Source: Melitaea cinxia (Eukaryota; Arthropoda; Insecta; Lepidoptera; Nymphalidae). From it: 64,000 bases of DNA. The first letter of the stretch is position 1. The number at the start of each line of letters is the position of its first letter. Both the position numbers and the translations under genes were made by a program. The stretch spans positions 6,944,001-7,008,000 of the forward strand of contig NC_059416.1 in assembly GCF_905220565.1 (NCBI RefSeq), in the 5' to 3' direction. The notes beneath the pieces were generated by a model. The model worked only from the letters and a program-made list of their open reading frames with translations. It made no database searches and was not told where the DNA came from. Below, piece by piece: positions 46,575 to 59,089 of the stretch.

Positions 46575-47779
46575 AAAAATGTTTTGAAACTTGTCGAATG
46601 TATTAAAAAAATTGTAACATATTTTAGTTATCAGTTAATTTAACTTGGTAAATTTTAATGATTTAAAATAATAATTTTCGGACTAAAGTTAAACTTTGTT
46701 TAATTATTATTGTAATACTTATATTGTAGTTCCCATATGACATATGTATGTGTAATCATAGTACATAATTTATTAAAAGATAGTAATCTAGTTAGTGTAA
46801 GCATTGCCGTTCTAATTAGATTTTAATTAACAATGCGAATAATATAATTAATAAATAAGTAATTACAATTTTTGTTAAAGTTTTGATATTAAAAACTCAT
46901 TTTTAATTTAAAAATGTTCCGACGGAACGTAGAATTTGAAAATGTCAAAAATATACGTTAACAAAAAAAAAATTAAACTGTATCAACAACATACACTACA
47001 ACAACAAACATTAGCATTTTATTTTCATTTTTATTGAATTTTAGTGTTTGGATTTTTAATGTCAATATTGAGAATTGTTTTAAAGGAATATATGAAATCC
47101 GTTTACTGTGCGTACAATTAAATTAATATTTAAATCAAAGTGTCGTCTAACATTAGTTTTTAAGTGATTAAATGTTACTTACACATATACGGATTTGAAT
47201 CAGAAATAAATAAATTATTACATTATTAGTAACGGTGTGAAAAAAATCATTGTTTAATTATCTGCTCGCCGGCATTTGACATCGTACGCTCACAATATCA
47301 AAATATTACTCACAACTAACAACACAATCTACATTTTACACAACTACCTTCCAGGTTTTACAATTAATCCAACAATACAATACACGCTATTATTAATACA
47401 ATTTATTACTACAATATCTTTACATATTATGCACGACAGATGTTGCTTTAACTGCGCTTTGATGATAACCATACAAACAAAAACAAGTAAATGGAATATC
47501 TAAAAAAAAAAATAACAAGAAGTTAATGTGCGATTATGGATACAATATTTTTTTTTATTTAAACATAATTTCTTATGTTTCATAATTTTAATATACATAC
47601 ACCATTTTTTTAATAAAATTTAAACTCGGTTAAGTTCTCCACCAGCCTCCAGTATTAAAAGTAAATAATACAGCTTGAAATTTATTTCGACTTGATCTAA
47701 TTAGAACATGAATTGGTATATATAGTATTCTCGAGTAACAATTAAACTACAAAAATAATCAAAACTTTCAATTTATAGT

Positions 47780-47970
47780 TGTAGGGTATACTCTATATAG
47801 TTTTGTATAGTTTTCATTTTCCTGAAATAAAACCTCCTTGCTTCCCGTTGGACGTATGCCGCAAAATCATCGACACACGGTATAACCTTCCCGGTATTTC
47901 CCGAGGGAGGTTATGAAAATTTGACGCGCCCCAATATGTGATGATATTCACACCGAGCTCACATAAAGCC
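47780..47970. repeat. GC-richer unclassified block
   Basis: CCTTGCTTCCCGTTGGACGT, AACCTTCCCGGTATTTCCCG and CACACCGAGCTCACATAAAG. It looks like a truncated mobile element but is single-copy in this window. Confidence 0.3.
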
Positions 47971-48780
47971 TCTTAGATATATCCAATGATAATTTTTGGT
48001 ATCGAATATGTTTTTAAAAAGATATCTTCTTTAGTAATACCTATTTGAAGGATAAATGTGATGATAGACCTAAATGATGATGTACCTTATAAGTTGAAAA
48101 TATGGTAATACTGTTTTTTACTGTGGCGTAAGATTATCTTAAAGAAGGTTGTAATTTTATTTACATTATTATGTTAAATACCCTGCCACAATTATCTGTA
48201 TTATATGTATATGTATGTTTTTTTTGCATTTAGTTCATCTTATTGATATAATTTGTTTGTAACATTATAAAAAAGAACTTTTGTTTATTTTTTGATATAT
48301 ACAAATGTGTCGCGTTACTTATTTATTGATATAAAGCCCTGTTAATGTTATTTTCATTATTAAAACATTAATAATAAAAAAACCTTAAGCGACGCGACGG
48401 CTTCATATTCGCTACCTTACAATTCGTTTGTCATTTGGTTTCTGTATCTTAGCGAACATATCCATATGTACTAGTTGTCTTACAGTATCAGCTGATGTTA
48501 TATATATTTTATCGGCAATCCATAACGTGAGAGATCATAAAAACCGCCATATTTCAAATGTGTTAATATACGAGAAAGCAGCCGCGGGGCGACGGACTTA
48601 CATAAAATATTATATTGCTATTTATAAGTTATTGAGAGATTAGATCATTGGGGGTTGTGGGACACGGTTTAGGGATAATAATTATTAAAATTATGTGTGT
48701 GGGCTGACTCGACAGACGTTGTCCTATCATATGAAGTGTCAAACACGTAAAGTTTTACTAAAATAGTTATGTTTTATTAT

Positions 48781-49060
48781 AAACTAGTGAGCCGCCCCGG
48801 CTTCGCACGGGTGCAATGCTGATATATAAAATAAAATAAATATAATACCTGAGATATAATCTATGCGCAAAAAATGTGTTTATTTACAACATCACATTAG
48901 AAACCTATAAAACTATTAGTGTTCCTCTACTATATTATACATATAAACCTTCCTCTGGAATCATTCTATATACTAAAGAAAGTCGCATCAAAACCCGTTG
49001 TGTAGTTTTAAAGATCTAATCATATAGTTGTTTTACACTGTGTAATGATTACAAACCATG
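48781..49060 (-). repeat. Dispersed repeat fragment with CTAG-type end
   Basis: Starts ACTAGTGAGCCGCCCCGGCT (reverse orientation of a TC...CTAG-like end) and includes GCACGGGTGCAATGCTGATA. A Helitron-like origin is possible but not shown. Confidence 0.4.
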
Positions 49061-49168
49061 TGATATATGCAAACCATTGCGTATAACTTGTATAAATATT
49101 AAAGTATAATTTTTATTAAATCTTGTTAATTTTAGGTGTAACATCTACGTACTTCTACATATCTAATA

Positions 49169-49330
49169 TTTTTGAAGTAAAACTTCTTTACACACGCTTG
49201 ACTTGGGGAGTCAGCTGATGAATGCGTGTCGAGAGCGTTACCAAAAGTGTCATCGGGTGAGGCGAACGGAAGTTGAAAAGGAGATATAAGAAGTTTTACT
49301 TCACTCGTGTGGTCTAAAAAACACTCGTTT
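49169..49330 (-). mobile_element. MITE-like family H, copy 1
   Basis: GAAGTAAAACTTCTTTACAC at the left and AGAAGTTTTACTTCACTCGT at the right, with GTGTGGTCTAAAAAACACTC outside. It is the reverse of the copies at 55946-56190 and 61290-61462. Confidence 0.6.
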
Positions 49331-50788
49331 TTCTTTCTTCCCTTTATTACAAATGTACCTATGCAAAACAATTAAACCGGACAAAGAAAGCCTTATATTT
49401 GTATAATCAATGTTTAAATAGAATTTGAAGTCATGAAAGAAAAGTAATGTATGTAATTTTTGTATGTATTTATTTAGCGAACCGAGTAATAACTTCTCAA
49501 ATATTTTATTTAACGTAAAGAATAAAATTACTAATGTAAATAGTTTTACAAGTTCTTTCAATTTAAAAGCTATTTTAGCCATCACGTATAATGAAAAAAA
49601 AAATCGGAAAATGATGCAACATAGTTATTACATACAAAAGCAAAAATAAGACAATTAAACACTTAAAATAATAATAAACGTATTATATGTGTTTAAGTTT
49701 AATTTACATAAGAGGGAAGCCGAATTGTTATTCCTAATTAGGTTGTTTCGTTAGCCCAGAAGCCTCAACGACAAGCTCGGACTACAATTTTAATGATCGT
49801 AACAGGCCACCGGTAACATGTAAAATTATGGCTATTATTGCTACTGGGGAGTTCTTAATAATTATAAGATACACTAAATTAATATTGTTACTTGTACAAC
49901 ATTTAAATATATTCTTGTGTAAGTTTTGTACTTTCGCAATAAATCTTAAATTGGTATAAATAAGTTTATACGAATAAAAATAATGTTAACAATTACATGG
50001 CAAAATTATGGATTATTATTTTTATTGGACCTACCGGATTCTTTAACAGTGTCGTACTTAACAGAGGAATTGTAATATTATTCATTTAGAAAAACTAAAT
50101 TTTGTTTAAAGCTTAAAACATATTTTTTGATTCAATTTTACTAGTTGTGTACTTCATAAATTAAAACAACCAAGCTTATATAAATTAAAATAATGTTTAT
50201 ATTCATCGTAACACGATGACATTGCGGAATTTTTAACAGTGTTGTTATTAACAAAGGTATAATAAATATAATTACTTAGTTCCTACAATAGGTATAAATA
50301 ATTTGAAGATATACAATTTGTCTATGAATGTGTACTTAAGTTTAAATATGTATTCTAAAGCAATTAAATAAGAATATGTATGTGTATTTATTGCCTTTAT
50401 AAGAGGTACGACTTAAAACTTGCAATTTCAAGTATATATCAATTAAAAATAATGTTTAAAATATTGTGCAACTGTAATTTATTTTCCATTGTTTATGAAA
50501 CACGCGATTATGATTGTGTGATTCATGCATGTAACCTGCATTTGTTACAAAACTTGTGATTAGGCTGAAACGTTATGATATGGTAATATTGTAGCTTACG
50601 TTACTTGGTTAAAAGCTAACAAAAGCAGTGTACATAGCCGCATTTATAAATAAATGTAGTAAGTTACAGAAAAATGATTATGAATGTTATTTTCAGTGGG
50701 TTTGACAGGTAACAGTTATCATATAATTATGTAAGTGTGCTGAAAAGTTATTCGATTAGGTACATCCTATTTGTAAGATGTGATTTTT

Positions 50789-51045
50789 AACCGACTTCAA
50801 AGATATTTTTTATTTATATTCGGGGATAAGTTTGTCGTTTATGAATCGATTTTGATTATTACTTTTTTTGTTGGAAAGGAAATATTTCAAGGGTGGTACC
50901 ATGATAAGGAAACCAGGATCTGATGTTGAAATCCCAGAAAAATTAAGGGAAACCCTCGAAAATCGTAGTGACAACTAGTGTGTTTGTTATTTTTTTTTTT
51001 CATGTACTTACGTTGTATTACTTGTCGATGTAATTGAAGTCGGTT
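50789..51045 (+). mobile_element. MITE-like AACCGACTTC family, copy with both ends
   Basis: AACCGACTTC at 50789-50798 and GAAGTCGGTT at 51036-51045, with AAGGAAACCAGGATCTGATG inside, as at 16502-16976 but internally shortened. Confidence 0.75.
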
Positions 51046-52289
51046 TTTTCGTTTACGAACAAACACAATTATTTATATCATTTTAGGATATGATTACTTA
51101 CTTTCTCACTCACAAAACTATAAAAATAAGATATGAAGTATCAGAAAACATTAAACAAGAAAACAATAACATTTGACATTTAAATATAACTACTTTGTGT
51201 TATTTTTTTGTGTAACAACCACACGTGAGGAAATTATAAACATTTTTTTAATATTACATTTTACTAGTTGAAAATTATATTTAAAAAATATTTAAATAAT
51301 TTTCAACTACTAAAATAAAAAGTAAATGAAATAACTATAATAGACGAATCAACTAGAGTGTTTGTATATAAGAAACTAGAATTCAAACATAAGTAATCTT
51401 ATCCACACGTAACCTCGTAAGGAAATATGAAAACAAGAAAAAAAAGTAAACGAACAATAAAATTAAGTTTTAGCACAAAGTCTTGTAAAACAACTGAAGT
51501 TTATTTAAAACAGAGTTATTTATACATAGCAAACAGCCAGTGTTTACCTTTTTGTAATGCAACGTCGCTCTAAACACGACAAGCACTGCCTTGTACCGAC
51601 AAAGTGTAATTTCCTGGTTCATTTCATATTGTTATATATTTCTTTGTTTTTTCTGTAAATTTCTGTTCTTTTTTTGTCATCTTTATCTATCCTTTACACA
51701 TAGAAGCACAATGTACCGTTTATGTATATGACCGTTAAGAATTTAGCGGAAATTTTATTGAAAACCAACAAATAGTAATGTTTATAAACAATGCGACCTT
51801 TATAGTAATAATTAGATTGACAATCGATTTTTCTTCGTCTATTTGTTTAATTAAGACGTCGTTAAATCAGAATTAAAATACTAAATTTAAGTTGGAAGAG
51901 AAAAAATCTTTTCATTGCTATTTTACAAAAATAAGTTTTTTCTAAGAAAGGTTATTAAATAAATGCACAAATGTATGATACTGGCATGCTTTATAGTATA
52001 AACTGAAATAGAGAAATGGCATGAATGATATAGAATATACATTTTGAGTGCACCGTAAGCTGAACTATGTTTTAAGACTGCACTTTATATATAATATGTA
52101 AGAGTATTAACGTACACGTTACAAGTAAAGAAGTACTAGTACAGAGAAGTAGCACTAAAAGCAAAACATCATAAAGACAAACATTTGCTTTTGTTACGGA
52201 AAACAAATGCAACGTTACAGCCAAATGCATCGTACCTCGATTGCATTCAGTTTTCAACCGCTGAATTTTCCATGAGTTTCACCGTACAT

Positions 52290-52520
52290 TCGAGTTCTTT
52301 TGGTACATAACTAGCGGGGATTGGTAACGGTGTTTCGTACAATATGTATGAGATTTTTGTCCGTTCATTTTTTTTCCGCTCCGGACCACTGTCCGGGCGT
52401 AATTGGAAAATGTTGCGTCGCGCTACCGTATTTCGGATTTCGAAGCGGTGATTCAGTATTTACGAGCAATAAAGGCAATTCAAATTCGAGATACAAAATG
52501 TATAAAAAAATGGGTTGCGA
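52290..52520. promoter_or_regulatory. Candidate conserved non-coding element 3
   Basis: Repeat-free, GC-richer block with TCCGGACCACTGTCCGGG (near-palindromic) and GTAATTGGAAAATG. The open frame across it has no protein features. Regulatory role is inference. Confidence 0.3.
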
Positions 52521-53059
52521 ATATAAAGATAAACGTTAAATGTGTGAATTGATTGACTGTTGTATCATAATTAGTATCAGATACATTTTTAAGATCTCAT
52601 AACTTTAAAAATAAAAGAAAATATTAAAAAATAAATAAACCTTACTTTGCACACTTGCTGCCCTAATATTTGCTTGCTTAATTCCTAATCGTCTGGTAAT
52701 TACTATATACATATATGTATACCCTATCTAGTAATACCGATTTTCAAGTTTCTACATTGTTTTATTACAAACTAAATGACCAGGTAAACTTCTTATCATT
52801 TTTTATGGTGAAAATATCTTTTTTTTTTATACAAACCTTGTCCTGGCAAGAACGACCACAAAAAAGAATCACCTGATTCAGTGTAGTCGTTCGAAAGCTA
52901 TGAGCGTACATATATAATGACGATTTATTTTTATTAGATGACTAAGTCATCTTAACGTGAAAAGGTAACAAATAACTCCAGAAACATTTGTTTATAATAT
53001 TAACACGTATTTATAATTCAAACTTATGAGTAACAGGAAGGTGTTAAATCATACAACAC

Positions 53060-53300
53060 GGTGGGCTCGAGTCAGGCGTGGACAAATACGACTATTGGAG
53101 TGATGGAACGACTACCTCTAATCCCAAGCGACGTCTAACTCCAATTAGACGCCAGGCATTCGTCTTCCTCCCCGTAGGGTGGCAAATAAATATGAGTGAG
53201 AATTTCCCGCTTTTAAATTTGAAATATGGAACGCTAGTGCCGAGAAATTTGAGTCGATGCTTTATGATGAATAACAAACACGGTCCGGAATGAGTTAGTA
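53060..53300. promoter_or_regulatory. Candidate conserved non-coding element 4
   Basis: Complex, repeat-free block. It contains an inverted pair, GGCGTCTAATTGGAGTTAGAC in minus sense around 53130-53151 (GTCTAACTCCAATTAGACGC in plus sense), with an AATTAG homeodomain-type core. Both strands have chance open frames of 71-75 codons without domain features. Confidence 0.35.
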
Positions 53301-54488
53301 AAATATTAAAGAGATCCATTGAAGTATGTTGTAACTATATTTTATCTGTACTTTTGAATTTTCGGTTATTTATTAAACTAAACATATAATATTGCAGATT
53401 GCTATATAACTTTTTTGACAATTTTTTCACACAATGTTAAGACCGACAAGGCGTAAATTATCGATAAATTTCTATATAAATTTACTGTTTTTTTTTTTCT
53501 TTAATAAAAAAATAATTTTCGCAACACAAAATAGGCACAGATAAAATTAACTTAATATTAAAATGATATTTCAAATTCGTTTAGAGTCAAATTTGAGGCG
53601 AGGGCGAAAGGGATTCAGCCCTCAGTGTAATATCATAAAGGGTTACCCCGAGACGGTTAAACCCTTCAATGTTAATTTGTTTGTTAATTTTTCTTTGCGT
53701 AAAACTTAGTGTTATTACATTTTACGTAACCCTCTTCATGTTTTTATTTTCATTTTCTCGTTAATTGACTTAGAAATATAAAAACTGGATGATACAGATT
53801 TTTTTTTAACTTTAAAAAAGAGAACAATTATAATGCCTTGATTTCTTGTTTTATAATTTAATATAGTTCTGTGACAATTTGTTAATAATAATAGATTTAT
53901 TATTATTTACGTACCTATAGCAAACTAAAACGATGTTAACAATCTTTGAACATTCGTATTACATTACGATAGAAGCCATACTAACGCAACAACAGAACTG
54001 AGACTGACTGAGACTGACTGAGAACTGTTACTCAGACACATTGACAGACACATTGATATAGCTTAAAGATATGTGATAATTCTTTTTAATACAAATCACA
54101 TGAAACAAACCACATGCAATATTTTTCTATAAAATTAACAAAAGAACATACAGCCTACGAAAAACAGACACCAAACCGTCACGGGCACGCATGAATCATA
54201 CCCTAAACGGATTACTAACTAAATCTTGTTATACCACCCTTTTCAGTGAAGCCGTGACGTAGGTACATTATATTGTTTTATATCATCTGTGGTTTTTTGA
54301 TATATACTATCTGTTTTTGTCTGAGAAGACTTTTTTTTATATTTTATAAAAAATATATAATATTCTTTTTGGTTCATAGTGTTGTAGTATGTATCTGTTA
54401 TTCTTATTTTGCTTTTCTACCTACAAATATTATTTTACTTATCTCAATTTATTAAGTAGGTACATTATTTTTCACTCTTATGTAAAAT

Positions 54489-54640
54489 ATGGCCCGCTGG
54501 ACCGACGATCTACGTAAGATTGCCGGTGTGGGCTGGATGAGGATTGCGACAAAACGGGATGTCTGGCGCGGACTTGGGGGGGGGGGGGGCTATGTCCAAC
54601 AGTGGACTGCTATAGACTGAACTGACTGCCTGACTGACTG
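54489..54640 (+). pseudogene. RTE-type LINE 3' end relic with G14 run
   Basis: GCTGGACCGACGATCTACGT to GTGTGGGCTGGATGAGGATT encodes ARWTDDLRKIAGVGWMRIA in frame. A run of 14 G at 54576-54589 then replaces the usual GGGGGAGG before CTATGTCCAACAGTGGACTG. It is a 5'-truncated copy, same family as 20093-20520. Confidence 0.75.
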
Positions 54641-54837
54641 ATGTAAAATCCGTATTTCGACTCAAGTTTTTCTTGTATTAAAAATACATATAAAAATAAT
54701 TTTGTGTAAGTACTCTCAAACTGTAATTGTAATCAAATTATAATGATACTACGTATATTTGTAAAGACATATTACTATTCCATAATAGGTATATGTTACA
54801 GCACGCATATTTGATACATACAAAATTGTATTTTTTT

Positions 54838-55100
54838 ATATAACTGGTCGGCAAGCAATGGTACGGCTCACTTGATGGTAAGCGTTTACCGTAGCTTATG
54901 ACGCCTCCAACACCAAAAGCATCGCAAGCGCGTTGCCAACTCTATCCCCCAATCCCCCCCAGAAGCTCTGGTCACCTCACTTACCACAGGAACACAACAC
55001 TGCTTGAAAGCAGTATTATTTAGCTGTGATCTTCTGTAAGGTCAAGATACTTCCCCAGTCGGGCTACTTTAGATTTGAGTCCTACCTGAGTTAAAATTTA
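54838..55100. repeat. Family E repeat, copy 6
   Basis: CGGCAAGCAATGGTACGGCT, GCAAGCGCGTTGCCAACTCT, CAGTATTATTTAGCTGTGAT and CTTCCCCAGTCGGGCTAC: a near-complete copy. Confidence 0.85.
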
Positions 55101-55945
55101 TTAATAATTATTAATAGTTATTTTATAGAAAGCTAGCTGATCCGGCGTACTTCGTATTATCACATTTTTTTCGTATACTAATAGTTTTTTCCAGACAGTA
55201 ACAAAAATAGCGATAGCGATTCCTTATATACTTATATATAAAGATTTTCGGTCACGTGAGGTAAACATTACTCGCTCAGTGAATTAGAAGTTAAGAAAAC
55301 TACAATTAACTTCTTTTTAACATTCCCATTTTATTATTTTAATAAAATATTGATACAGGAAATGAAATTGTTGTATGAAAAACTACATTGTTTGATAAAA
55401 AGTTTAATAAGATTGTTATTGTTTGGTTTTGTTCCTTTTTACTTCTTATTTTTTATACTTTTTTATACTTCGAACAGAACCTCTTAATATTTAGGTTTCG
55501 ACACAAATATGTCATATTACAAATTGCAACAAAAATTAAATGAATATGTCTTTAAACTTAGTTTTAACAAAGTTTTTATTAAAACAGTTCAATTGTTGTA
55601 TTTTACCAATTTAATGAACCTGAACAGAGAGTTGAAATCACGGTTTGTGATGAGGTAAGAGAAGTGAAGAAGTTTGGTAAGGGTTCCAAAGTTACTTTTC
55701 TTTGCTTCATAGACGGGAAACTATGAGCATACGAGTTCGCACTATTTATACCTAATTAGTTTACAAAGTTAGCTAGCTGCTATCGTCGCTTCAACAATAC
55801 TTTTATGAGATTGAGATAAGATTGGTTAAGGTCTGACAGTTCCCCGAGACATCGGCGCTTAGATCAAATAATAACTATTCACATTCATTCAATATTTTAA
55901 TAAAAATTGTACTATTATTTTAAACAATAAATAAAAATATAAAAA

Positions 55946-56190
55946 CGAGTGTGCCTCAAGACCACACGACTGAAGTATCTAAAATTCTGAACAACAGGAC
56001 TGCACTGTGTCTTAGATATACGAAACGTAACTGGTTAGGAGAGAAAGAGAGAAAGATAATGTGTGTTTGCACTTCTCTCTCTCTTGCTCCGTCGCCTTGC
56101 CCGATCACACTTTTCGTCACGCTCTCGTCCTGCATTCACCAGATTACTCCCCAAGTCAAGTGTGTGTAAAGAAGTTTTACTTCAAAAATA
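55946..56190 (+). mobile_element. MITE-like family H, copy 2
   Basis: CGAGTGTGCCTCAAGACCAC at the left, a CT-rich middle, CCCGATCACACTTTTCGTCA, and GTGTAAAGAAGTTTTACTTC at the right. Confidence 0.65.
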
Positions 56191-56489
56191 TGTGTGCGCG
56201 ATTGTGTCAAATAGAAGTACTTTAGCTCTTAAAACTCCAATATACATATAATCGATGCAGTCCATTTTGCGATGTACATTCAATGAAATCTTCCAACAAG
56301 CATATTAAAATATACATATAAAACTTAACATAATATCCACAATAATAAAAACCATACCCATATACAATAATATCAATATTTTGATTACTATACAGTCATA
56401 ATGGTTTTTAAATCAATCCTTTGTCATTCAACAAAGGCTAAAAATTAAATATTGCTTAAACGAACGTATGCCAATGAGATTTTATTATG

Positions 56490-56720
56490 AAAAAAGATTA
56501 TAAAGCTCCATTGGCATTGAATGCGCTAGTTAGTACATGATCTCATCTCACGGGCCATTTAATGCAAATCGATCTATTACGGAAAACACCGATCATTACC
56601 GACCGCTCGGCCAATCACAGCGCGCCACTTGAACGAATGTAATTTATTGAGTTTCGAATTTTAAAAACGTAATCACTCCCGGCCATCTTGAGAATAATTT
56701 CAAAAAGAGAATTGTAACTG
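56490..56720. promoter_or_regulatory. Candidate conserved non-coding element 5, near exon 2
   Basis: About 1.1 kb before the homeobox exon. Repeat-free block with TTTAATGCAAATCGATCTAT (octamer-like ATGCAAAT next to TAAT and an ATCGAT core), CCGACCGCTCGGCCAATCAC and GTAATTTATTGAG. This clustering of TAAT, ATGCAAAT and CCAAT-type words makes it the best enhancer candidate in the intron. Function is inference. Confidence 0.38.
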
Positions 56721-57830
56721 GCAGTTTAAAACGATTGCTAACAATTACGGCTTCTTTTTTAAAAGAACCTTTTTGGCTATTACGAGATCTTGCGGTTTGA
56801 TCTCAAGTTAAGTTTCCACGTCTATGTAATTTAACGTTCATTAAGGATGTAAAATTTTGATTGCACTACGTATTATAATACCGATCGTAGCATATTCATA
56901 CTGGTACTGTAATGAGTTTTTTTTATTTATTCATGGCATTCCGTAATCGTCGAACGATATTCAACTCGATTAAGTCGTGATTTCAATTACAAAGATAAGG
57001 CTTAAATGCACGAGTAATACTGAGTAATTCCTGTAATATTTCTGATGTTATTTTCTGATATATTGCTACGCTAGATTTGTACGAACTTAAATGTTGTAAC
57101 TAATTTCCTTCAATGTCAATTCTCAAGAAATCATTTACATATCAAAGAATGAATTAGACTTTTCGTTCTTAAGCGTTTTATGAAGCATTTAACCAAGTTA
57201 ATGTTGTTATGTTAAAAGTACGGAAATGGTTATGCTATGTTGAAAATTTTGTGTTTTTTTATTATTATAATATAAGTATAATAAATAGTTAATAAAATGA
57301 AACAATAGTTCGTAAAAATTAAATTAAGTATTTACGCAATTCCTTTGTTTTATGTTAATTGTGCTATGAAAGGTTACGTACCCATTATAAAACAATTGTG
57401 ATTACTTCTGTTTAATAATATTACCATATGTTACAATTAAAGCACAATTATTTTTTTACTAGGTTTTATTTTTGTCTATTTCCGGTTTCAATTATGTAAC
57501 AATGATTTAAGATATTGCAAAATTATGAAACTTTCATGGTAATTAAACGTCGAAATGATACAATAAAATTATGTTTGCAATTTTATAATGAAGTTATTTT
57601 GAAAAATACTTTTATAGGGTATCCTTTCAATGATTTTTTTTTGTATTTTTCAATATATGAAAAGTTATGCTCAGGTCCAATTGTTTTATTACAATACACC
57701 TGGATAACAAATAAATGAATAAAACATCTTATAAAAACAACACATTTGAAAAACGTCGTAAAGACACCCCTATTTACTTCACAAATTTTTATGCCGTAAT
57801 ATACTAAGCAAGTAAAAATTTTGCTTTCAG

Positions 57831-58059
57831 CCTCCTTCCCCATTACGAGGCGGATCGGCCACCCCTATCAGAACAGAACGCCACCCAAACGCAAAAAGCC
57901 GCGGACTTCCTTCACAAGGATGCAAATAGCAGAATTAGAAAAGCGTTTCCATAAACAGAAGTACCTTGCTTCAGCAGAACGAGCTAGCCTCGCGAAGACG
58001 CTGAAAATGACCGATGCGCAAGTTAAAACGTGGTTTCAGAACAGAAGAACGAAATGGAG
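57831..58059 (+). CDS. C15: Tlx-class homeobox transcription factor (C15/clawless orthologue), exon 2 (homeodomain)
   Basis: Starts after TTTGCTTTCAG and ends at AG|GTACGT. It joins exon 1 in phase: Ala-Ser-Phe, then RRIGHPYQNRTPPKRKKPRT, the Tlx-class extended N-arm. The homeodomain starts at 57890 (Arg1), with helix 1 ELEKRFHKQKYLASAERA and recognition helix AQVKTWFQNRRTKWR. Residue 47 is Thr, the Tlx hallmark that changes base preference; Trp48, Phe49, Asn51 and Arg53 are intact. The intron cuts the codon after residue 56 (Trp), as in other Tlx genes. The next exon should supply R-Q-T-A-E-E-R but was not found before 64000, so it lies beyond the window or was missed. Nuclear DNA-binding protein; a repressor role is suggested by eh1. 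Confidence 0.93.
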
Positions 58060-58780
58060 GTACGTACATATAAACAATAATAAATATAATACTAATAAAT
58101 CTCTATCTTACACCGAGATGAGCAACTTTACAAGAGACAAAAGAAAATAGGTAATAAGTACAAAAGGCGGCCTCATCGCTAAAGAACAACGTCTTCCAGG
58201 CAGCCTTAGGGAAAAGGTGGTATATTGACGGTATCTGTGTACAGTTTTGTAATGCATACAAAGAAAAACGAAATGTATAAAAAAATATCAATGAATATAA
58301 ATACATAATGTATACATACTTACATATTGATGTCAAATGTAAATTTTAAATTAGAACTGAGATTCTTTACTACATTACTTGAATGGTATGGGTATTTAGG
58401 TACATTTTGGTTGTTTGAGGTGTACGACAAACACGACAATATATTCTTTATTCCCCTCAATGTGGACATACCTTCTTTGTCATGTGAAGTATTGGTCGCG
58501 TTATGGTATAGCTTCGCGGGACGTCTTGACGCAGACCTATTGTTACTATTTTTGAAGTTATACTTCTTTTGGTACGTTAGGAAAAATGATGAGAGTAAAA
58601 AGGGAAAAATGATGAAAGTAAATTTTTACGATGCGCGCGCATATTGCAAAATCACAAAAAACCGTCACCCTGAAGTTAGCTAGTCAACGAAGAAGTAGTT
58701 AGCAACGGCAAGTTAACTAGCCAACTGCCAATGAAGTTTAACTTCTTATGTGCATACATAAGTACACACACGCTTTTTTT
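58060..58780 (+). other. C15: Start of intron 2 of the Tlx-class gene
   Basis: Begins GTACGTACATATAAAC. 58440-58690 holds several GAAGT-n-ACTTC inverted words (GAAGTTATACTTC) like those in family H. The 118-codon open frame at 58327-58683 has no domain features. Confidence 0.5.
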
Positions 58781-58784
58781 AACA

Positions 58785-58870
58785 AACACTCACTGTCACT
58801 TGTTCGTAAAGTAGGCAACTAATATCTGTATAGCTGTGTTTTGGATAATGCCCGACTGAAATACGTATTT
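58785..58870 (-). repeat. tRNA-derived SINE (family F2) fragment
   Basis: CTCACTGTCACTTGTTCGTAA, TAGGCAACTAA and GATAATGCCCGACTGAAATA match the left portion of the copy at 22795. Confidence 0.5.
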
Positions 58871-59089
58871 ATAATTAGTTTAATTTCAATATTCACCTAT
58901 GACTTGTTATATTAACATTTTAAAATTGTTAATTGTGTAAGATGTTTAAAACAAGTTCGAATCAGCCTAAATATTTGTGTCAATCTTAATATAAAAAGAT
59001 ATATTTGGTATATAAAATAAAATAAGTATAAGAAAAAAGCATATTCGTCCTTATCTCGATATTTATTTTATCACTCGTTAGGAGTGACG

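Larger units (their letters stand above)
28220..57830 (+). other. C15: 29.6 kb intron of the Tlx-class gene
   Basis: From GTGAGT at 28220 to TTTGCTTTCAG at 57830, phase 1. It contains no recognised host coding exon. It holds many mobile elements, listed separately, and several repeat-free, GC-richer stretches that are candidate regulatory DNA. AT-rich stretches without any assignment include 28546-29286, 30670-31450, 34790-36240, 36570-38670, 39150-40000, 46575-48380, 49340-50780, 51050-52290 and 56730-57800. Confidence 0.85.

Noticed and set aside
49301..49585. 94-codon minus-strand open frame
   Set aside because: Starts inside MITE family H and is hydrophobic, Phe/Leu-rich by AT bias. No features.
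53078..53319. Small genes on both strands (71 and 75 codons)
   Set aside because: Overlapping chance frames with no domain, no splice support and no start context. The block is better treated as possible regulatory DNA.
58327..58683. 118-codon open frame after the homeobox exon
   Set aside because: Composition is ordinary intron with GAAGT/ACTTC repeat words. It does not encode the expected third Tlx exon.
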